A DNA stretch of 64,000 bases from Paenibacillus caui (GTDB lineage: Bacteria; Bacillota; Bacilli; Paenibacillales; Paenibacillaceae). The notes under the pieces are model-generated. The model did not search any database and was not told where the DNA came from. It saw nothing but the letters and a program-made list of their open reading frames with translations. The position numbers and the translations under genes were made by a program. Each line of letters opens with the position of its first letter. The first letter of the stretch is position 1. The stretch spans positions 1 through 64,000 of the forward strand of contig NZ_JAIOGQ010000008.1 of NCBI RefSeq assembly GCF_019904135.1, read 5' to 3'. Shown here piece by piece: positions 54,993 through 64,000 of the stretch.

Positions 54993-55537
54993 CCCGACAC
55001 ACCACCTTTCTGATAATCTTGGAGTAAGCTTTGAAGCTGTTGTCTGGCTCTATACAAATAAGATTTGACTGTATTTAACGGTAAATCCATACTGTCCGCA
55101 ATTTCATTGTAGGAAAAATCCTGCAGATAGCGGAGCACAACGACCGACCGGTGATGCTCAGGAAGCTTATTAATGGCATCCTGGATATCCTTGGCCAAAT
55201 AGCCCGACATCACCTGGCGTTCGACACTGTCATTTCCCTGGAACACCATGTCGTGCTCTTCAATGGAAACCGTCGGTTTGTTCCGCCTGAATTTATCGAT
55301 GCATATATTGGTTACAATTCGCTGTACCCATGTCTTGAATTGCGCCTTTTCTTCGTATGAACCGATTTTTGTATAGATTCGGATCAAGGCCTCCTGCGCT
55401 GCATCATGCGCGTCCTGTTCATTGTTCAGGATATAAAAGGCCGTCCGGTAAACATGCTGTTCAATCTCTCGCAATAGGGTGATTAGAGCGTCGCGATCGC
55501 CTGATTGAGCGGCCCTGATGAGTTCCTGCTCTACCAC
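54989..55537 (-). CDS. ECF-type RNA polymerase sigma factor (SigW/SigV-like)
   Basis: This 182-residue sigma-70 family protein has regions 2 and 4 only. Region 2 contains YILNNEQDAHDAAQEALIRI and KTWVQRIVTNICIDKFRR. Region 4 contains LPEHHRSVVVLRYLQDFSYN and DLPLNTVKSYLYRARQQL. The GTG at 55537 is chosen because GGAAGGGGG lies about 7 bases upstream; the frame is open to 55558. It is upstream of and overlaps its anti-sigma gene (4 bases). A candidate ECF promoter at 55566-55592 suggests autoregulation. Confidence 0.93.
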   Translation of the reverse strand: MVEQELIRAAQSGDRDALITLLREIEQHVYRTAFYILNNEQDAHDAAQEALIRIYTKIGSYEEKAQFKTWVQRIVTNICIDKFRRNKPTVSIEEHDMVFQGNDSVERQVMSGYLAKDIQDAINKLPEHHRSVVVLRYLQDFSYNEIADSMDLPLNTVKSYLYRARQQLQSLLQDYQKGGVSG

Positions 55538-55565
55538 TGTGATCCCCCTTCCTTGCAACCTTACA

Positions 55566-55592
55566 GACGGAGAATGTCTGCAAATTGTTGCA
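55566..55592 (-). promoter_or_regulatory. Candidate ECF autoregulatory promoter (TGCAAC-N17-CGTC)
   Basis: On the minus strand TGCAAC (55587-55592) and CGTC (55566-55569, continuing CTG) are 17 bases apart, about 25 bases upstream of the GTG at 55537. AAC in the -35 and CGTC in the -10 are the hallmarks of ECF promoters. Confidence 0.6.
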
Positions 55593-55711
55593 TCGACCAG
55601 TGTCTTTTTTCATAAAATAAATCATATGTAGGAACTATGGCTCACGGTGTCTATCATAGAATATCAGAAAAAAAGAATGGAGTCATTAGGGCAGGAATCA
55701 CATGCTGTGCT

Positions 55712-58384
55712 CTATTCCCTGAGTCTGTGTCTGAAACTGATCTCCCCCTGATAAACTTTCATTTGAACTTCACCCATGAGATCTGTCCTGTAAATCGCTG
55801 TACCGCTTGATTCTAGACGTTTCATAACGTCGGCATTCGGATGTCCGTAAGTATTGTTCGCGCCTACGGAAATTACAGCATTTACCGGATGCCAATAATC
55901 CAGCCACTCCTTCGTCGTCGACGATTTGCTGCCATGATGGCCCACTTTGAGCACGTCAATGCCGGATGGACGGGCCAAACGGGACGCTGCCCCAGCCTCA
56001 GCATCGGCCCTATCCATTCCCAAAGCTTTTGCACCGTTCTCCTGCTTAAGACGAGCCAGCAAAAGATGTTCGGCACCCGCATCCAAATCCCCGGTAAACA
56101 GAAAGGTTGCACCTTCCATATTTAACAGGAAAACAACTGAATGGGCGTTTTGCTCGGTCACCAAAGGTATTTCGGTCATTTGTCCGGGACGGGACGCTTC
56201 ATTTTCATTTGCCAGCGGCCCAAGAAACATCAGCTCTGTTGACGAGTCTGCCTTTAAACGCATTCCATAGCTTGCAAAATAAATAGGAATCTTGTAACGT
56301 AGCGCAAGATCTGCCAGATCGGCATAAGTTGTACTTTCGCTGATGCTTCCGTTCACGATAAGAGACTCTACCGGAATCTCCTTCAGCACAGCCTGCAAGC
56401 CGCCGGCATGATCCTGATCCCAGTGGGTGACAATGACGGCATCCAGGGAATGGATCCCCCTTTTTTTGAGCAACGGGACAACGACCTTGGCCCCTACCTC
56501 ATATGGCTCCCTCCGGCCACGCCAGGCATCAGCGGCTTTCCGGAACGAAACAGTTCCCCCGCCGTCAACCAGTATATTCCGCCCTTTTGGAGTTATGATC
56601 AATATACTGTCTCCTTGACCGACATCTAAAAACTGTACATACCCTTTCCCTCCGGCATAGGCCGGCTGATAACCTGAATACAAGGTCCCTGCCAAAATCA
56701 CGGCAAGCGCGAGACTCAACCATCCTGCACGCCGGCTTGATGCCTGCATGATCGACACCCCAACTCCCGATCTCACAGAGGGAGAGGGCCGCATTTCCGG
56801 ATAAAGCGGGACGGTTTCATCTTTAGACACGGATAACCCCACCGGTGCAAGCAGACGGCTGCTTATTTTCAGAAGTAAGAAAAGAGTCAGATAGTAAAGT
56901 CCAATCCACCAGAGAGGCGGAGATTTCCAGATCATCCCGAACCCGGTCCGGCCCTCCAGCCAGGCAACCGCTTCAAAGGTGAGATAATTGACAAGCTGTA
57001 CGGGATATGCGGCCCAGGTGCCGAGAGGAAGCCATACAGAACCGAGAAGCAGAGCCGCCGTTCCTAACGGCAGGGACAGCAGACTGACGAACGGAACCAG
57101 GACAAGGTTGGCCGCAAAAGACAGCAGCGAAAATTGATTAAAATAGTAGATCGTAAGCGGAAAGGAGACAAGCTGGGCTGTCAACGTGATGGCTGCCGCA
57201 TCTGCCAGCCGTTTCGGCAGAAATCCGAACCACTGGCGAACAACGGGAACAAGAACGATCAAACCCTCCGTTACGGAAAAAGAAAGCTGGAAGCTGACAT
57301 CCAGCAAATAATAGGGCTCCCACAGCAGCATCAGCAGCGCCGCCGCAGCGATAATATTCAGCCCGTCCTTCAGCAGCTGCCTGCGCATAAGGTACAAGCC
57401 GATCATGGCCATAATTCCGGATCGTACCACAGAAGGCGAAAGCCCTGTAACAAGCATGTAAAAAGGAATAAAAACAAGCACGACCGAAAACGCAGTTTCT
57501 CTCGGAACCTTTGCCAGACGAAGCAGCCAGAACAAAACGGCGACATTGACTGCGACATGGCTGCCTGAAATCGCTAGAATATGCGTTAAACCCAGGGCTG
57601 AAAACCCTTTGTAAATATCCGGATGGAGCTCATCCGTATCTCCAATCAAAAGTCCTTTCATATATCCGGCGCTGCGTTCTCCGAAAATGTCCGCTACCCT
57701 GTTGCCGATGGCCGCCCGCAGCCTGTCATTATAGCCCAGAAGGCTTGCCGGGCCGAAGCTTCCGGAGTCAATGTGTACCGCTGCTGCACCTGCCCCCTTC
57801 ACGATCCAGTGGATGCGTTTGTTGTGCAGGTACGAGGCGTAATCAAACCCTCCGAAATTCCGCGCGCCCGCCGGCTTCTCCAGGGAACCGGACATGCGAA
57901 TTCGCCGGCCTCTTTCCCAGGATTGTATGCTCTCTATTTCCTGTTTCTCAGCCAGACGGACCTGCACCTTGACTTTCTCGCCACCCGCCTTCGCCCATTC
58001 GGCTCCCTGATTTGCCCTGGAAATCCGCTTCACCACAGCAGTGAAATCCACGCGGTCTCCGTCTCTCTCCACGGCGGAAACGATCGTTCCTTCAATCTGG
58101 ACGGAAGCTCCCTCCAGATCTTTCTCTGCTGCATGAAGCGCTTCAGGCAGGCGGGTTACATTCCGGCTATCGTTAATCTGCCAGTAAAAGGATGCTGCAG
58201 TCAAAATAATGAGCAGCCATACGAACCGCTTCAGCGCGCATCCCGCAGCCAGTGCCAGCAGCGGGGCCATCAGCACAAGCCCGGTCCAAAGCAGCCAGAA
58301 CGATCTTCCGCCGCCGCTAAGCAGGGCGAGCCCGCTGCCCGCGATCCAGCAGCACGCGGCTTTCAATAGCGGCCTTTGCTTCAC
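55712..58384 (-). CDS. comEC: DNA internalisation competence protein ComEC/Rec2
   Basis: ComEC forms the membrane channel for single-stranded DNA uptake. The 890-residue protein has an N-terminal membrane and OB-like part (DUF4131-type), a middle ComEC membrane domain with the GLTHILAISGSHVAVNVAV signature and about seven helices, and a C-terminal metallo-beta-lactamase domain with DVGQGDSILIITPKG and the THWDQDHAGG motif. This full-length form fits a functional protein. A terminator lies upstream between comEB and comEC, so comEC expression may need another promoter or read-through. Confidence 0.95.
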   Translation of the reverse strand: MKQRPLLKAACCWIAGSGLALLSGGGRSFWLLWTGLVLMAPLLALAAGCALKRFVWLLIILTAASFYWQINDSRNVTRLPEALHAAEKDLEGASVQIEGTIVSAVERDGDRVDFTAVVKRISRANQGAEWAKAGGEKVKVQVRLAEKQEIESIQSWERGRRIRMSGSLEKPAGARNFGGFDYASYLHNKRIHWIVKGAGAAAVHIDSGSFGPASLLGYNDRLRAAIGNRVADIFGERSAGYMKGLLIGDTDELHPDIYKGFSALGLTHILAISGSHVAVNVAVLFWLLRLAKVPRETAFSVVLVFIPFYMLVTGLSPSVVRSGIMAMIGLYLMRRQLLKDGLNIIAAAALLMLLWEPYYLLDVSFQLSFSVTEGLIVLVPVVRQWFGFLPKRLADAAAITLTAQLVSFPLTIYYFNQFSLLSFAANLVLVPFVSLLSLPLGTAALLLGSVWLPLGTWAAYPVQLVNYLTFEAVAWLEGRTGFGMIWKSPPLWWIGLYYLTLFLLLKISSRLLAPVGLSVSKDETVPLYPEMRPSPSVRSGVGVSIMQASSRRAGWLSLALAVILAGTLYSGYQPAYAGGKGYVQFLDVGQGDSILIITPKGRNILVDGGGTVSFRKAADAWRGRREPYEVGAKVVVPLLKKRGIHSLDAVIVTHWDQDHAGGLQAVLKEIPVESLIVNGSISESTTYADLADLALRYKIPIYFASYGMRLKADSSTELMFLGPLANENEASRPGQMTEIPLVTEQNAHSVVFLLNMEGATFLFTGDLDAGAEHLLLARLKQENGAKALGMDRADAEAGAASRLARPSGIDVLKVGHHGSKSSTTKEWLDYWHPVNAVISVGANNTYGHPNADVMKRLESSGTAIYRTDLMGEVQMKVYQGEISFRHRLRE

Positions 58385-58416
58385 CTCGGCATTCTCCTTT
58401 CAATTCACAGCAAACA

Positions 58417-58453
58417 GAAAAAACCTCCGCAAAGCCTTGGGGCAGCGGAGGTT
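58417..58453 (-). terminator. Terminator between comEB and comEC
   Basis: Minus-strand AACCTCCGC and GCGGAGGTT pair, followed by TTTTTCTG. It is about 30 bases past the comEB stop. Confidence 0.8.
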
Positions 58454-58481
58454 CTTCCTCTAAATACTCGGCAATACCTAT

Positions 58482-59000
58482 TTAATTGCGTTCCTTGTCA
58501 AGCGTACCGGCAGGCGGGTTATATTGGTCAAGCTGACGAAAAACGATTCCTTTCTGCCGCATGAGTTCCCTTACCTGCATCGTATCCTTGGTATATGGCC
58601 GATGATATATGATTTCTACGATACCGCTGTTGGCCAGCATTTTCGCGCAGGTCCAGCAGGGCTCATCCGTCACGTACACGCTTGATCCTTCCCTGTCCGC
58701 ACGGTCTGTGAACAGCAGCAGATTCTGTTCGGCATGAATCGTTCGGATGCAGCGCTGTTTCCTCACTACCTGTTCCCTGCCGTCCACCAGGACGGTCTCC
58801 AGCTCTTCCGCAATCAGGCAGCCTGCCTCCGAACAATCCGGCACACCGGACGGCGCACCGTTATAGGCGGTTCCGAGCAGCTTCTTTCCCTGCACCAGCA
58901 CCGTCCCTACATGGCGTCTGCTGCATCTGGAACGGGTCGAAACCATATAGGCGATATCCATGAAATACGTGTCCCAATCTTTACGATCGTCTGCTTTCAT
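58482..59000 (-). CDS. comEB: dCMP deaminase family protein ComEB
   Basis: ComEB belongs to the cytidine/dCMP deaminase family. The zinc site is formed by TIHAEQNLL (His and catalytic Glu) and PCWTCAKML (two Cys). VSTRSRCSRRHVGTVLVQ is the family start region. B. subtilis comEB is not needed for DNA uptake and is thought to serve nucleotide metabolism. The length is 172 residues. It lies between comEA and comEC as usual. Confidence 0.94.
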   Translation of the reverse strand: MKADDRKDWDTYFMDIAYMVSTRSRCSRRHVGTVLVQGKKLLGTAYNGAPSGVPDCSEAGCLIAEELETVLVDGREQVVRKQRCIRTIHAEQNLLLFTDRADREGSSVYVTDEPCWTCAKMLANSGIVEIIYHRPYTKDTMQVRELMRQKGIVFRQLDQYNPPAGTLDKERN

Positions 59001-59018
59001 TACAAAGATCTCCTGTTC

Positions 59019-59597
59019 TCAGAGCCCGATATACGGCATCATCTTCTGGAACATTTTGTCCCCGATCCCTTTCACATTCTTCAATTCCGCCAAAGACGAG
59101 AACGCTCCATGCCGGTTCCGGTAATCAAGGATGGCCTGCGCTTTCTTCGCTCCTATTCCCGGAATCTCCTGCAGTTTCTCGAGCCCGGCCGTATTGATGT
59201 GAATTAATCCGTCCTCTTCTCCCGCAGCACTGCCAGCAGTTCCTGCGACCTTCCCTAAAGCAGATGAGGTTGATGCGAGAATAGCTGCAGACGAACCGGC
59301 CGAAGCCGTGGGACCCGACGAATCGGGACTCTTTTCTGATGAAGCTGTAATTGCTGTTGATCCTGATCCTTCCGGCTGCTTGTCACCTTCAGAATCGTTC
59401 TGAAGCTTGGCTGCGGCCGGTGAGTTTGCTCCCTTGGCGGCAGCTGATTGCTGCAGCGTTCTGGCCTGGGCCATGGCGTCATTGACCGGCACCCATCCTT
59501 CAATGCCGGATGCTGGTTTGCCGCCAACCGCCAGCAGCATCAGGCCTGCTCCGCAAACGGCAGATACGACCGCAATCGCGATCCGTTCCTTCATCAC
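59019..59597 (-). CDS. comEA: Competence DNA receptor ComEA
   Basis: ComEA is the membrane-anchored receptor that binds double-stranded DNA outside the cell. The N-terminus has an anchor near residues 6-24. A Ser/Ala/Gly-rich linker of about 100 residues follows. The C-terminus (about residues 131-192) is a helix-hairpin-helix pair with HINTAGLEKLQEIPGIGAKK and LKNVKGIGDKMFQKM. No second folded domain is seen in the linker. The length is 192 residues. It is first in the comE cluster. Confidence 0.94.
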   Translation of the reverse strand: MMKERIAIAVVSAVCGAGLMLLAVGGKPASGIEGWVPVNDAMAQARTLQQSAAAKGANSPAAAKLQNDSEGDKQPEGSGSTAITASSEKSPDSSGPTASAGSSAAILASTSSALGKVAGTAGSAAGEEDGLIHINTAGLEKLQEIPGIGAKKAQAILDYRNRHGAFSSLAELKNVKGIGDKMFQKMMPYIGL

Positions 59598-59696
59598 TAC
59601 TCCAGCCCCAATCTATCAAGAATTCATGACGGCTCTATGGATGTATCCATGAAGTTCTTTTCAAGATGTCAAATCACGGCTGCGCAACAATTCATT

Positions 59697-62138
59697 TTAG
59701 CCTACTACGATATTCACAAGCTTGCCGGGCACAGCTATAACCTTGCGTACGGTTTTGCCTGAAACAGCGGCGGCAACATTAGGAAGCGACAGGGCATGCT
59801 CCTGCATGGCCGCCTGGTCCAAATCTTTGGAAATTTTGGTGCGTTCCACAATTTTGCCGTTCACCTGAACCACAATTTCAACCTCGGATTCAACAGTCCA
59901 GGCTTCATCATAAGAAGGCCAAGGCACATAAGTTACCGTTTCCTGATGTCCAAGACGCCGCCACAGTTCTTCCGCCAGATGCGGCGCAAGCGGGGACAGC
60001 AATTGGACAAAATTTTCGGCGGCCGCTCTCGGCACAACATCGGTCTTGTAAGCCTCATTGATGAAAATCATCAGCTGGCTGATCACTGTGTTGAAACGGA
60101 GCCCTTCCATATCCTCGGAAACCTTCTTGATCGTCTTGTGCCATATGCGTTTGAAATCGTCGCTGCCTTCGCCATCCACAATTTTAGAGCTCAGGCTGCC
60201 GTCCTCGGCAACAAACAGGCGCCATACGCGGGACAAGAAACGATGGGCTCCATCTACGCCATTCGTGTTCCAAGGCTTGGTCGCTTCCAGCGGCCCCATA
60301 AACATTTCATAAATGCGGAGCGTATCTGCTCCATATTCGTTCACGATATCATCCGGATTGATGACGTTGCCACGGGATTTACTCATTTTCTCATTATTGG
60401 TACCCAAAATCATGCCTTGGTTAACGAGCTTTTGGAACGGTTCCTTCGTCGAGACTACACCGAGATCGTACAGTACTTTGTGCCAGAAACGGGCATACAG
60501 CAGATGAAGCACGGCATGCTCTACGCCGCCGATATACAGGTCAACCGGCAGCCATTCCTTCTGCTTATCCGGCGAGCAGAGTTCCTTGTCGTTATGCGGA
60601 TCGATGAACCGCAGGTAATACCAGCAGCTTCCTGCCCACTGCGGCATCGTGTTCGTCTCGCGACGCGCCGGAAGGCCTGTTTCCGGATCTGTCGTATTCA
60701 CCCATTGGGTGACGTTGGCCAGAGGCGATTCTCCCGTACCGGAAGGCTTGATCTGGTCGATCTCCGGCAGAACGAGCGGAAGCTGATCCTCCGGCACCGG
60801 CTTCATGCTGCCGTCTTCAAGATGGAGAATCGGGATCGGCTCACCCCAATAGCGCTGGCGGCTGAACAGCCAGTCGCGCAGACGGTAAGTCACTTTACCG
60901 CGACCTTTGCCGTTCTCTTCAAGCCAGGCGATCATTTTGCGAATGCCTTCCTCTTTGCCTGTTCCGTCCAGGAAGCCGGAATTAACGTGCAATCCGTCGC
61001 CGCTGTATGCCTCCTTGGAAAGGTCTCCGCCCTCTACGACTTCAATGATCGGAAGATCGAATTTTTGGGCGAACTCGTAGTCCCGCTGGTCATGTCCTGG
61101 AACGGCCATAATCGCTCCGGTTCCGTAACCTGCCAGTACATAATCGGCAATCCAGATCGGAAGCTTGGCTCCATTGACCGGGTTCACCGCATATGCGCCG
61201 GTGAATACCCCGGTCTTGTCCTTCGCAAGATCCGTTCGCTCAAGATCGCTCTTGCGGGCAGCCTGATCCTGATAAGCGGTTACCGCCGCGGATTGCTCAG
61301 GAGTAGTAATCGCCGCTACCAGCTCGTGTTCAGGAGCCAGCACGGCATAAGTTGCCCCGAACAACGTATCGGGACGGGTGGTGAATACAGTCAGACTCTT
61401 CTCGTGACCATCCACCTGAAAAACTACCTCAGCCCCTTCGGATTTGCCAATCCAGTTGCGCTGCATATCCTTGATGCTCTCCGACCAGTCGAGCTCTTCC
61501 AAATCTTCAAGCAGCCGCTCGGCATATTCCGTAATCTTCAGCACCCACTGGCGCATCGGCTTCCGGATAACCGGATGTCCGCCCCGTTCGCTCTTGCCGT
61601 CGATAACCTCTTCATTGGCAAGCACCGTACCGAGCGCCGGGCACCAGTTCACCGGCATTTCGGCTACATAGGCAAGTCCTTTCTTGTATAGCTGGATAAA
61701 AATCCACTGTGTCCATTTATAATATTCCGGGTCCGTTGTGCTGATCTCGCGGTCCCAATCATAAGAGAAGCCCAGCGATTTGATCTGCCGGCGGAAGTTG
61801 TTGATATTCTTGACGGTAATATCCCGCGGATGCTCTCCGGTATCCAGCGCGTGCTGCTCCGCCGGAAGGCCGAAAGCGTCCCATCCCATCGGATGAAGCA
61901 CATTATAGCCTTTCATCCGCTTGTAGCGGGAGACGATATCCGTAGCCGTATAGCCTTCCGGATGGCCTACGTGAAGCCCCGCTCCCGATGGATATGGAAA
62001 CATATCAAGGGCATAAAACTTGGGTTTGCCCGGTTCTTCCTTGGTTTTGAATGTCTGATTCTCATCCCAGTAGGTCTGCCATTTCGGCTCAAGGCTCTGC
62101 GGGTGATAGCCGCTGCCAATTTCGTTATTTTCCGACAT
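59697..62138 (-). CDS. leuS: Leucyl-tRNA synthetase
   Basis: LeuRS attaches leucine to tRNA-Leu and edits mischarged products. The HIGH-type motif is [14 protein letters not shown] near residue 55. The KMSKS motif is [12 protein letters not shown]. The editing domain (CP1) has [21 protein letters not shown] and related blocks. The start [20 protein letters not shown] matches the family. The length of 813 residues is standard for a Firmicute. It is controlled by the leucine T-box at 62243-62511. Confidence 0.98.
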   Translation of the reverse strand: MSENNEIGSGYHPQSLEPKWQTYWDENQTFKTKEEPGKPKFYALDMFPYPSGAGLHVGHPEGYTATDIVSRYKRMKGYNVLHPMGWDAFGLPAEQHALDTGEHPRDITVKNINNFRRQIKSLGFSYDWDREISTTDPEYYKWTQWIFIQLYKKGLAYVAEMPVNWCPALGTVLANEEVIDGKSERGGHPVIRKPMRQWVLKITEYAERLLEDLEELDWSESIKDMQRNWIGKSEGAEVVFQVDGHEKSLTVFTTRPDTLFGATYAVLAPEHELVAAITTPEQSAAVTAYQDQAARKSDLERTDLAKDKTGVFTGAYAVNPVNGAKLPIWIADYVLAGYGTGAIMAVPGHDQRDYEFAQKFDLPIIEVVEGGDLSKEAYSGDGLHVNSGFLDGTGKEEGIRKMIAWLEENGKGRGKVTYRLRDWLFSRQRYWGEPIPILHLEDGSMKPVPEDQLPLVLPEIDQIKPSGTGESPLANVTQWVNTTDPETGLPARRETNTMPQWAGSCWYYLRFIDPHNDKELCSPDKQKEWLPVDLYIGGVEHAVLHLLYARFWHKVLYDLGVVSTKEPFQKLVNQGMILGTNNEKMSKSRGNVINPDDIVNEYGADTLRIYEMFMGPLEATKPWNTNGVDGAHRFLSRVWRLFVAEDGSLSSKIVDGEGSDDFKRIWHKTIKKVSEDMEGLRFNTVISQLMIFINEAYKTDVVPRAAAENFVQLLSPLAPHLAEELWRRLGHQETVTYVPWPSYDEAWTVESEVEIVVQVNGKIVERTKISKDLDQAAMQEHALSLPNVAAAVSGKTVRKVIAVPGKLVNIVVG

Positions 62139-62242
62139 GAAAAGGTTCCTCCTTCATTTGCTGCACTTAACAATTTCAAAATAGAGTAAGACTTAAAGAC
62201 GAGTACCTTGGCACCGCGCCGTATTAAGGCTTCCTACATATT

Positions 62243-62511
62243 AAAAAACCTCTCATCCATAGCGTATAATCGCTAGGGACGAGAGGTTTATTCCCGTGGT
62301 ACCACCCTAGTTAGCTTCGGGCATGCTTTGCCTTTGGCTCACTTTGCGCCCGTAACGCAGGCGAATGCGATGATGTTCCCCCTGCAGCCAATCCAAAATG
62401 CGTGCTCAGATGCCCGCGAACATGGCTTACAGTGTTTGCATCATAACTCAGAGGCGAGTTCATTTCGAGCTGCTCACCGGCTTGCACCAACCGCCGATTC
62501 TCTGAACAGCA
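62243..62511 (-). promoter_or_regulatory. Leucine T-box leader of leuS
   Basis: On the minus strand the T-box is GGGTGGTACCACGGG (around 62294-62308). The terminator hairpin is AACCTCTCGTCCCTAGC with GCTATGGATGAGAGGTT and TTTTTT, at 62243-62290. A GAACTCGCC stretch upstream contains CTC, a leucine codon that could be the specifier. The total leader is about 270 nt. Confidence 0.92.
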
Positions 62512-62517
62512 GCAGCA

Positions 62518-62546
62518 AAATTAATAATCCTCATCACAGTTGTCAA
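62518..62546 (-). promoter_or_regulatory. SigA promoter of leuS
   Basis: On the minus strand TTGACA (62541-62546) and TAATTT (62518-62523) are 17 bases apart, just upstream of the T-box leader. Confidence 0.8.
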
Positions 62547-62677
62547 AATATCCATTTTTAATACCCATTATTATATCTAACGAACAGCTGTCAAGTCAAT
62601 GAGCCTTTACGGGATGGGTTCATGTTATAAACCTGCCTGTTCTGGAGACTATTAACTTGAACCGATGAAACGTTACC

Positions 62678-63556
62678 TTAAAATCCGCGGTCCAAAGCCA
62701 TTTGCGAAAGCGCCAAGGCGCCGCACAAGCCGGCATTGTCGCCAAGCTGTGGCGGAACGATGTAGCTGCCGATATTTTCATTCAGGCTTGGATGCTGCAC
62801 ATAACCGCCGAGCAGCTCTTTCAGTTTGGCGTGAATCAACGGGAACAGCTGCAGCTGCTTCATCACGCCGCCGCCCATAATGATTTTCTCGGGAGACAGA
62901 ACCAATACATAATTCATAAGGGCTTGAGCCAGATAATAGGCTTCCATCTCCCATGCCGGATGATCCTTCGGAAGATCGCCAGCCGGAACCCCCCACCGTT
63001 TCCCGATGGCAGGTCCTGCCGCAAGACCTTCGAGACAATCTCCATGGAACGGACACGTTCCTTCGAATTTATCGTCCGGATGACGGCGCACAATAATATG
63101 GCCCATCTCAGGATGGGACAGCCCGTGAACCAGCTTTCCGTCGATCATGGCTCCAACGCCGATCCCTGTGCCCACTGTGATATAGATGCAGCTGCCCGTG
63201 CCCTTCGCGGCTCCCCACAGGGTTTCGCCAAGCGCAGCACCGTTCACGTCGGTGTCAAAGGCAAGCGGAACATCAAACTCGGACTTAAGCGTACCTACAA
63301 CATTGAAATTGCTCCAATAAGGTTTTGGAGTGGTTGTGATATAACCATATGTATCACTATCAAGGACCGGATCAATCGGTCCGAAAGAGCCAACACCAAG
63401 CGCTTCGATTGGTTTGTCTTTAAAAAAGGCGATCACTTTCCCCATCGTTTCTTCCGGTGTTGTCGTCGGAAAGCTGACACGTTCAAGAACCTCTCCGTCT
63501 TTGGTCCCTACGCCGCAAATAAATTTGGTTCCGCCAGCTTCTATAGCTCCTAGCAT
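62678..63556 (-). CDS. ROK family sugar kinase (fructokinase-like)
   Basis: This 292-residue kinase has the ROK features: N-terminal phosphate-binding motif LGAIEAGGTKFICGVG, the ITVGTGIGVGAMIDGKLVHG block, and a zinc-binding site CPFHGDCLEG with H in the preceding stretch (EMGHIIVRRHP). The early GSFGPIDP and FDTDVNGAALGE blocks are typical of Firmicute fructokinases (ScrK/GmuE type). The substrate is probably fructose or mannose, by family. It is not next to a sugar transporter, so it is a general kinase or lies in an operon of one. Confidence 0.93.
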   Translation of the reverse strand: MLGAIEAGGTKFICGVGTKDGEVLERVSFPTTTPEETMGKVIAFFKDKPIEALGVGSFGPIDPVLDSDTYGYITTTPKPYWSNFNVVGTLKSEFDVPLAFDTDVNGAALGETLWGAAKGTGSCIYITVGTGIGVGAMIDGKLVHGLSHPEMGHIIVRRHPDDKFEGTCPFHGDCLEGLAAGPAIGKRWGVPAGDLPKDHPAWEMEAYYLAQALMNYVLVLSPEKIIMGGGVMKQLQLFPLIHAKLKELLGGYVQHPSLNENIGSYIVPPQLGDNAGLCGALALSQMALDRGF

Positions 63557-63696
63557 ATCCTTCTCCCCAATCTGTTGAATAATGAAAATTTACTCATAAC
63601 GATTGTATCACAAACTGATGATGAATGTATGTTAAAAAGTAACCGTTTTCCGGAAAGTTTCACATCTCTGTAATACAATCTTGTACGTGCTGGGAC

Positions 63697-63726
63697 TTTA
63701 CAGATACAAAAAAAGAGGATTATAAT
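63697..63726 (+). promoter_or_regulatory. SigA promoter of the tRNA-Pro gene
   Basis: TTTACA (63697-63702) and TATAAT (63721-63726) are 18 bases apart, about 38 bases upstream of the tRNA. Confidence 0.75.
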
Positions 63727-63763
63727 TTATAGGCAGCTTGTTATTTGTTCGTGAAGTAATTAA

Positions 63764-63837
63764 CGAGACGTGGCTCAGCTTGGTAGAGCGCTTGCTTCGG
63801 GAGCAAGAGGTCGCAGGTTCAAATCCTGTCGTCTCGA
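63764..63837 (+). tRNA. tRNA-Pro (anticodon CGG)
   Basis: A complete cloverleaf of 74 nt can be read: acceptor CGAGACG with CGTCTCG, anticodon stem CTTGC/GCAAG with loop TTCGGGA giving anticodon CGG (codon CCG), and a T-loop GTTCAAATC. The discriminator base is A. CCA is not encoded. It is alone in this window. Confidence 0.95.
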
Positions 63838-63862
63838 TTTTTTTTGCAATAAAGAGTTTTAG

Positions 63863-63910
63863 AGACAACAACCTTTTGGATTAACAAATCTGAAGGGAGT
63901 TGTCTTTTTT
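63863..63910 (+). terminator. Terminator after the tRNA-Pro gene
   Basis: AGACAAC and GTTGTCT pair, with an inner imperfect stem, and are followed by TTTTT. A run of eight T also lies directly after the tRNA. Confidence 0.75.
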
Positions 63911-63952
63911 ATGCAATCGCCGCTTCATATATTCAGATCATCATCTTGAAAC

Positions 63953-63994
63953 TGAAAAAGACGGAGAGCATCGTCGCCGGCGCACTCCGTCTTT
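63953..63994 (-). terminator. Terminator of a gene beyond the right edge
   Basis: AAAGACGGAG and CTCCGTCTTT form a perfect 10-bp stem. On the minus strand TTTTTC follows, so it would end a leftward gene that starts outside the window. Confidence 0.75.
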
Positions 63995-64000
63995 CCTTGT

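Noticed and set aside
59796..61691. 631-codon open frame on the plus strand opposite leuS
   Set aside because: It lies wholly inside leuS on the opposite strand, has no recognisable family and reflects leuS codon use.

Overview
The window is a stretch of chromosome from an endospore-forming member of the Bacilli, most like Paenibacillus or a close relative. The evidence is the conserved Bacillus-type gene order (sigA-dnaG, glyQS-recO-yqzL-era-cdd-dgkA-ybeY-pgpH-phoH-yqfD-yqfC, hrcA-grpE-dnaK-dnaJ, lepA-yqxA-spoIIP-gpr, comEC-comEB-comEA), sporulation genes (spoIIP, gpr, yqfC, yqfD), glycyl and leucyl T-box leaders, a CIRCE operator and strong AGGAGG-type ribosome binding sites. The genus is inferred; the phylum and class level is well supported. 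Almost every gene is on the minus strand, so transcription runs right to left. The plus-strand exceptions are a secreted subtilase, a Na/Pi cotransporter, three small genes near 38-39 kb, rpsT and a tRNA.

Layout: 1-0.7 kb holds a structured element cut by the left edge (possibly a group II intron 5' end) beyond the terminator of a YpuI-like gene. 1-3.4 kb holds a lipoprotein-like S8 protease and a class A-type RNase P RNA. 3.4-14.8 kb is the macromolecular synthesis region: Nif3-like protein, trmK, sigA, dnaG, yqxD, glyS, glyQ with its T-box, recO, the 45-residue yqzL, era and cdd. 15-22.1 kb holds dgkA, ybeY, pgpH, phoH, yqfD, yqfC, yqeY, rpsU and hinT. 22.1-22.5 kb holds a promoter-hairpin-terminator cassette that looks like an undescribed small RNA gene. 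22.5-30.1 kb is addB-addA. 30.3-37.3 kb holds an RlmI-type methyltransferase, the Na/Pi cotransporter, a Nudix hydrolase, mtaB, rsmE, a site-2 protease and prmA. 37.5-39.4 kb is a cluster of small, poorly known genes, including a YfhD-like 58-residue gene and a membrane protein behind an ECF-type promoter.

39.5-45.2 kb is the hrcA-grpE-dnaK-dnaJ heat-shock operon with CIRCE and an acetyltransferase gene just upstream. 45.3-53.3 kb holds hemW, lepA, yqxA, spoIIP, gpr, rpsT and holA. 53.7-55.6 kb is an ECF sigma/anti-sigma pair with its own ECF-like promoter. 55.7-59.6 kb is the comE competence DNA-uptake cluster. 59.7-63.6 kb holds leuS with its T-box and a ROK-family sugar kinase. The window ends with tRNA-Pro(CGG).

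Most of the window is housekeeping: translation (tRNA synthetases, ribosomal proteins S20 and S21, rRNA, tRNA and ribosomal-protein modification, LepA, Era, YbeY), replication and repair (DnaG, HolA, RecO, AddAB), protein folding and sporulation. No phage, insertion sequence, CRISPR array or defence island was seen. The most interesting signals are non-coding: the small RNA candidate at 22.2-22.4 kb, the left-edge structured RNA, the two ECF-type promoters, a 69-bp tandem repeat between grpE and dnaK, and the class of the RNase P RNA.
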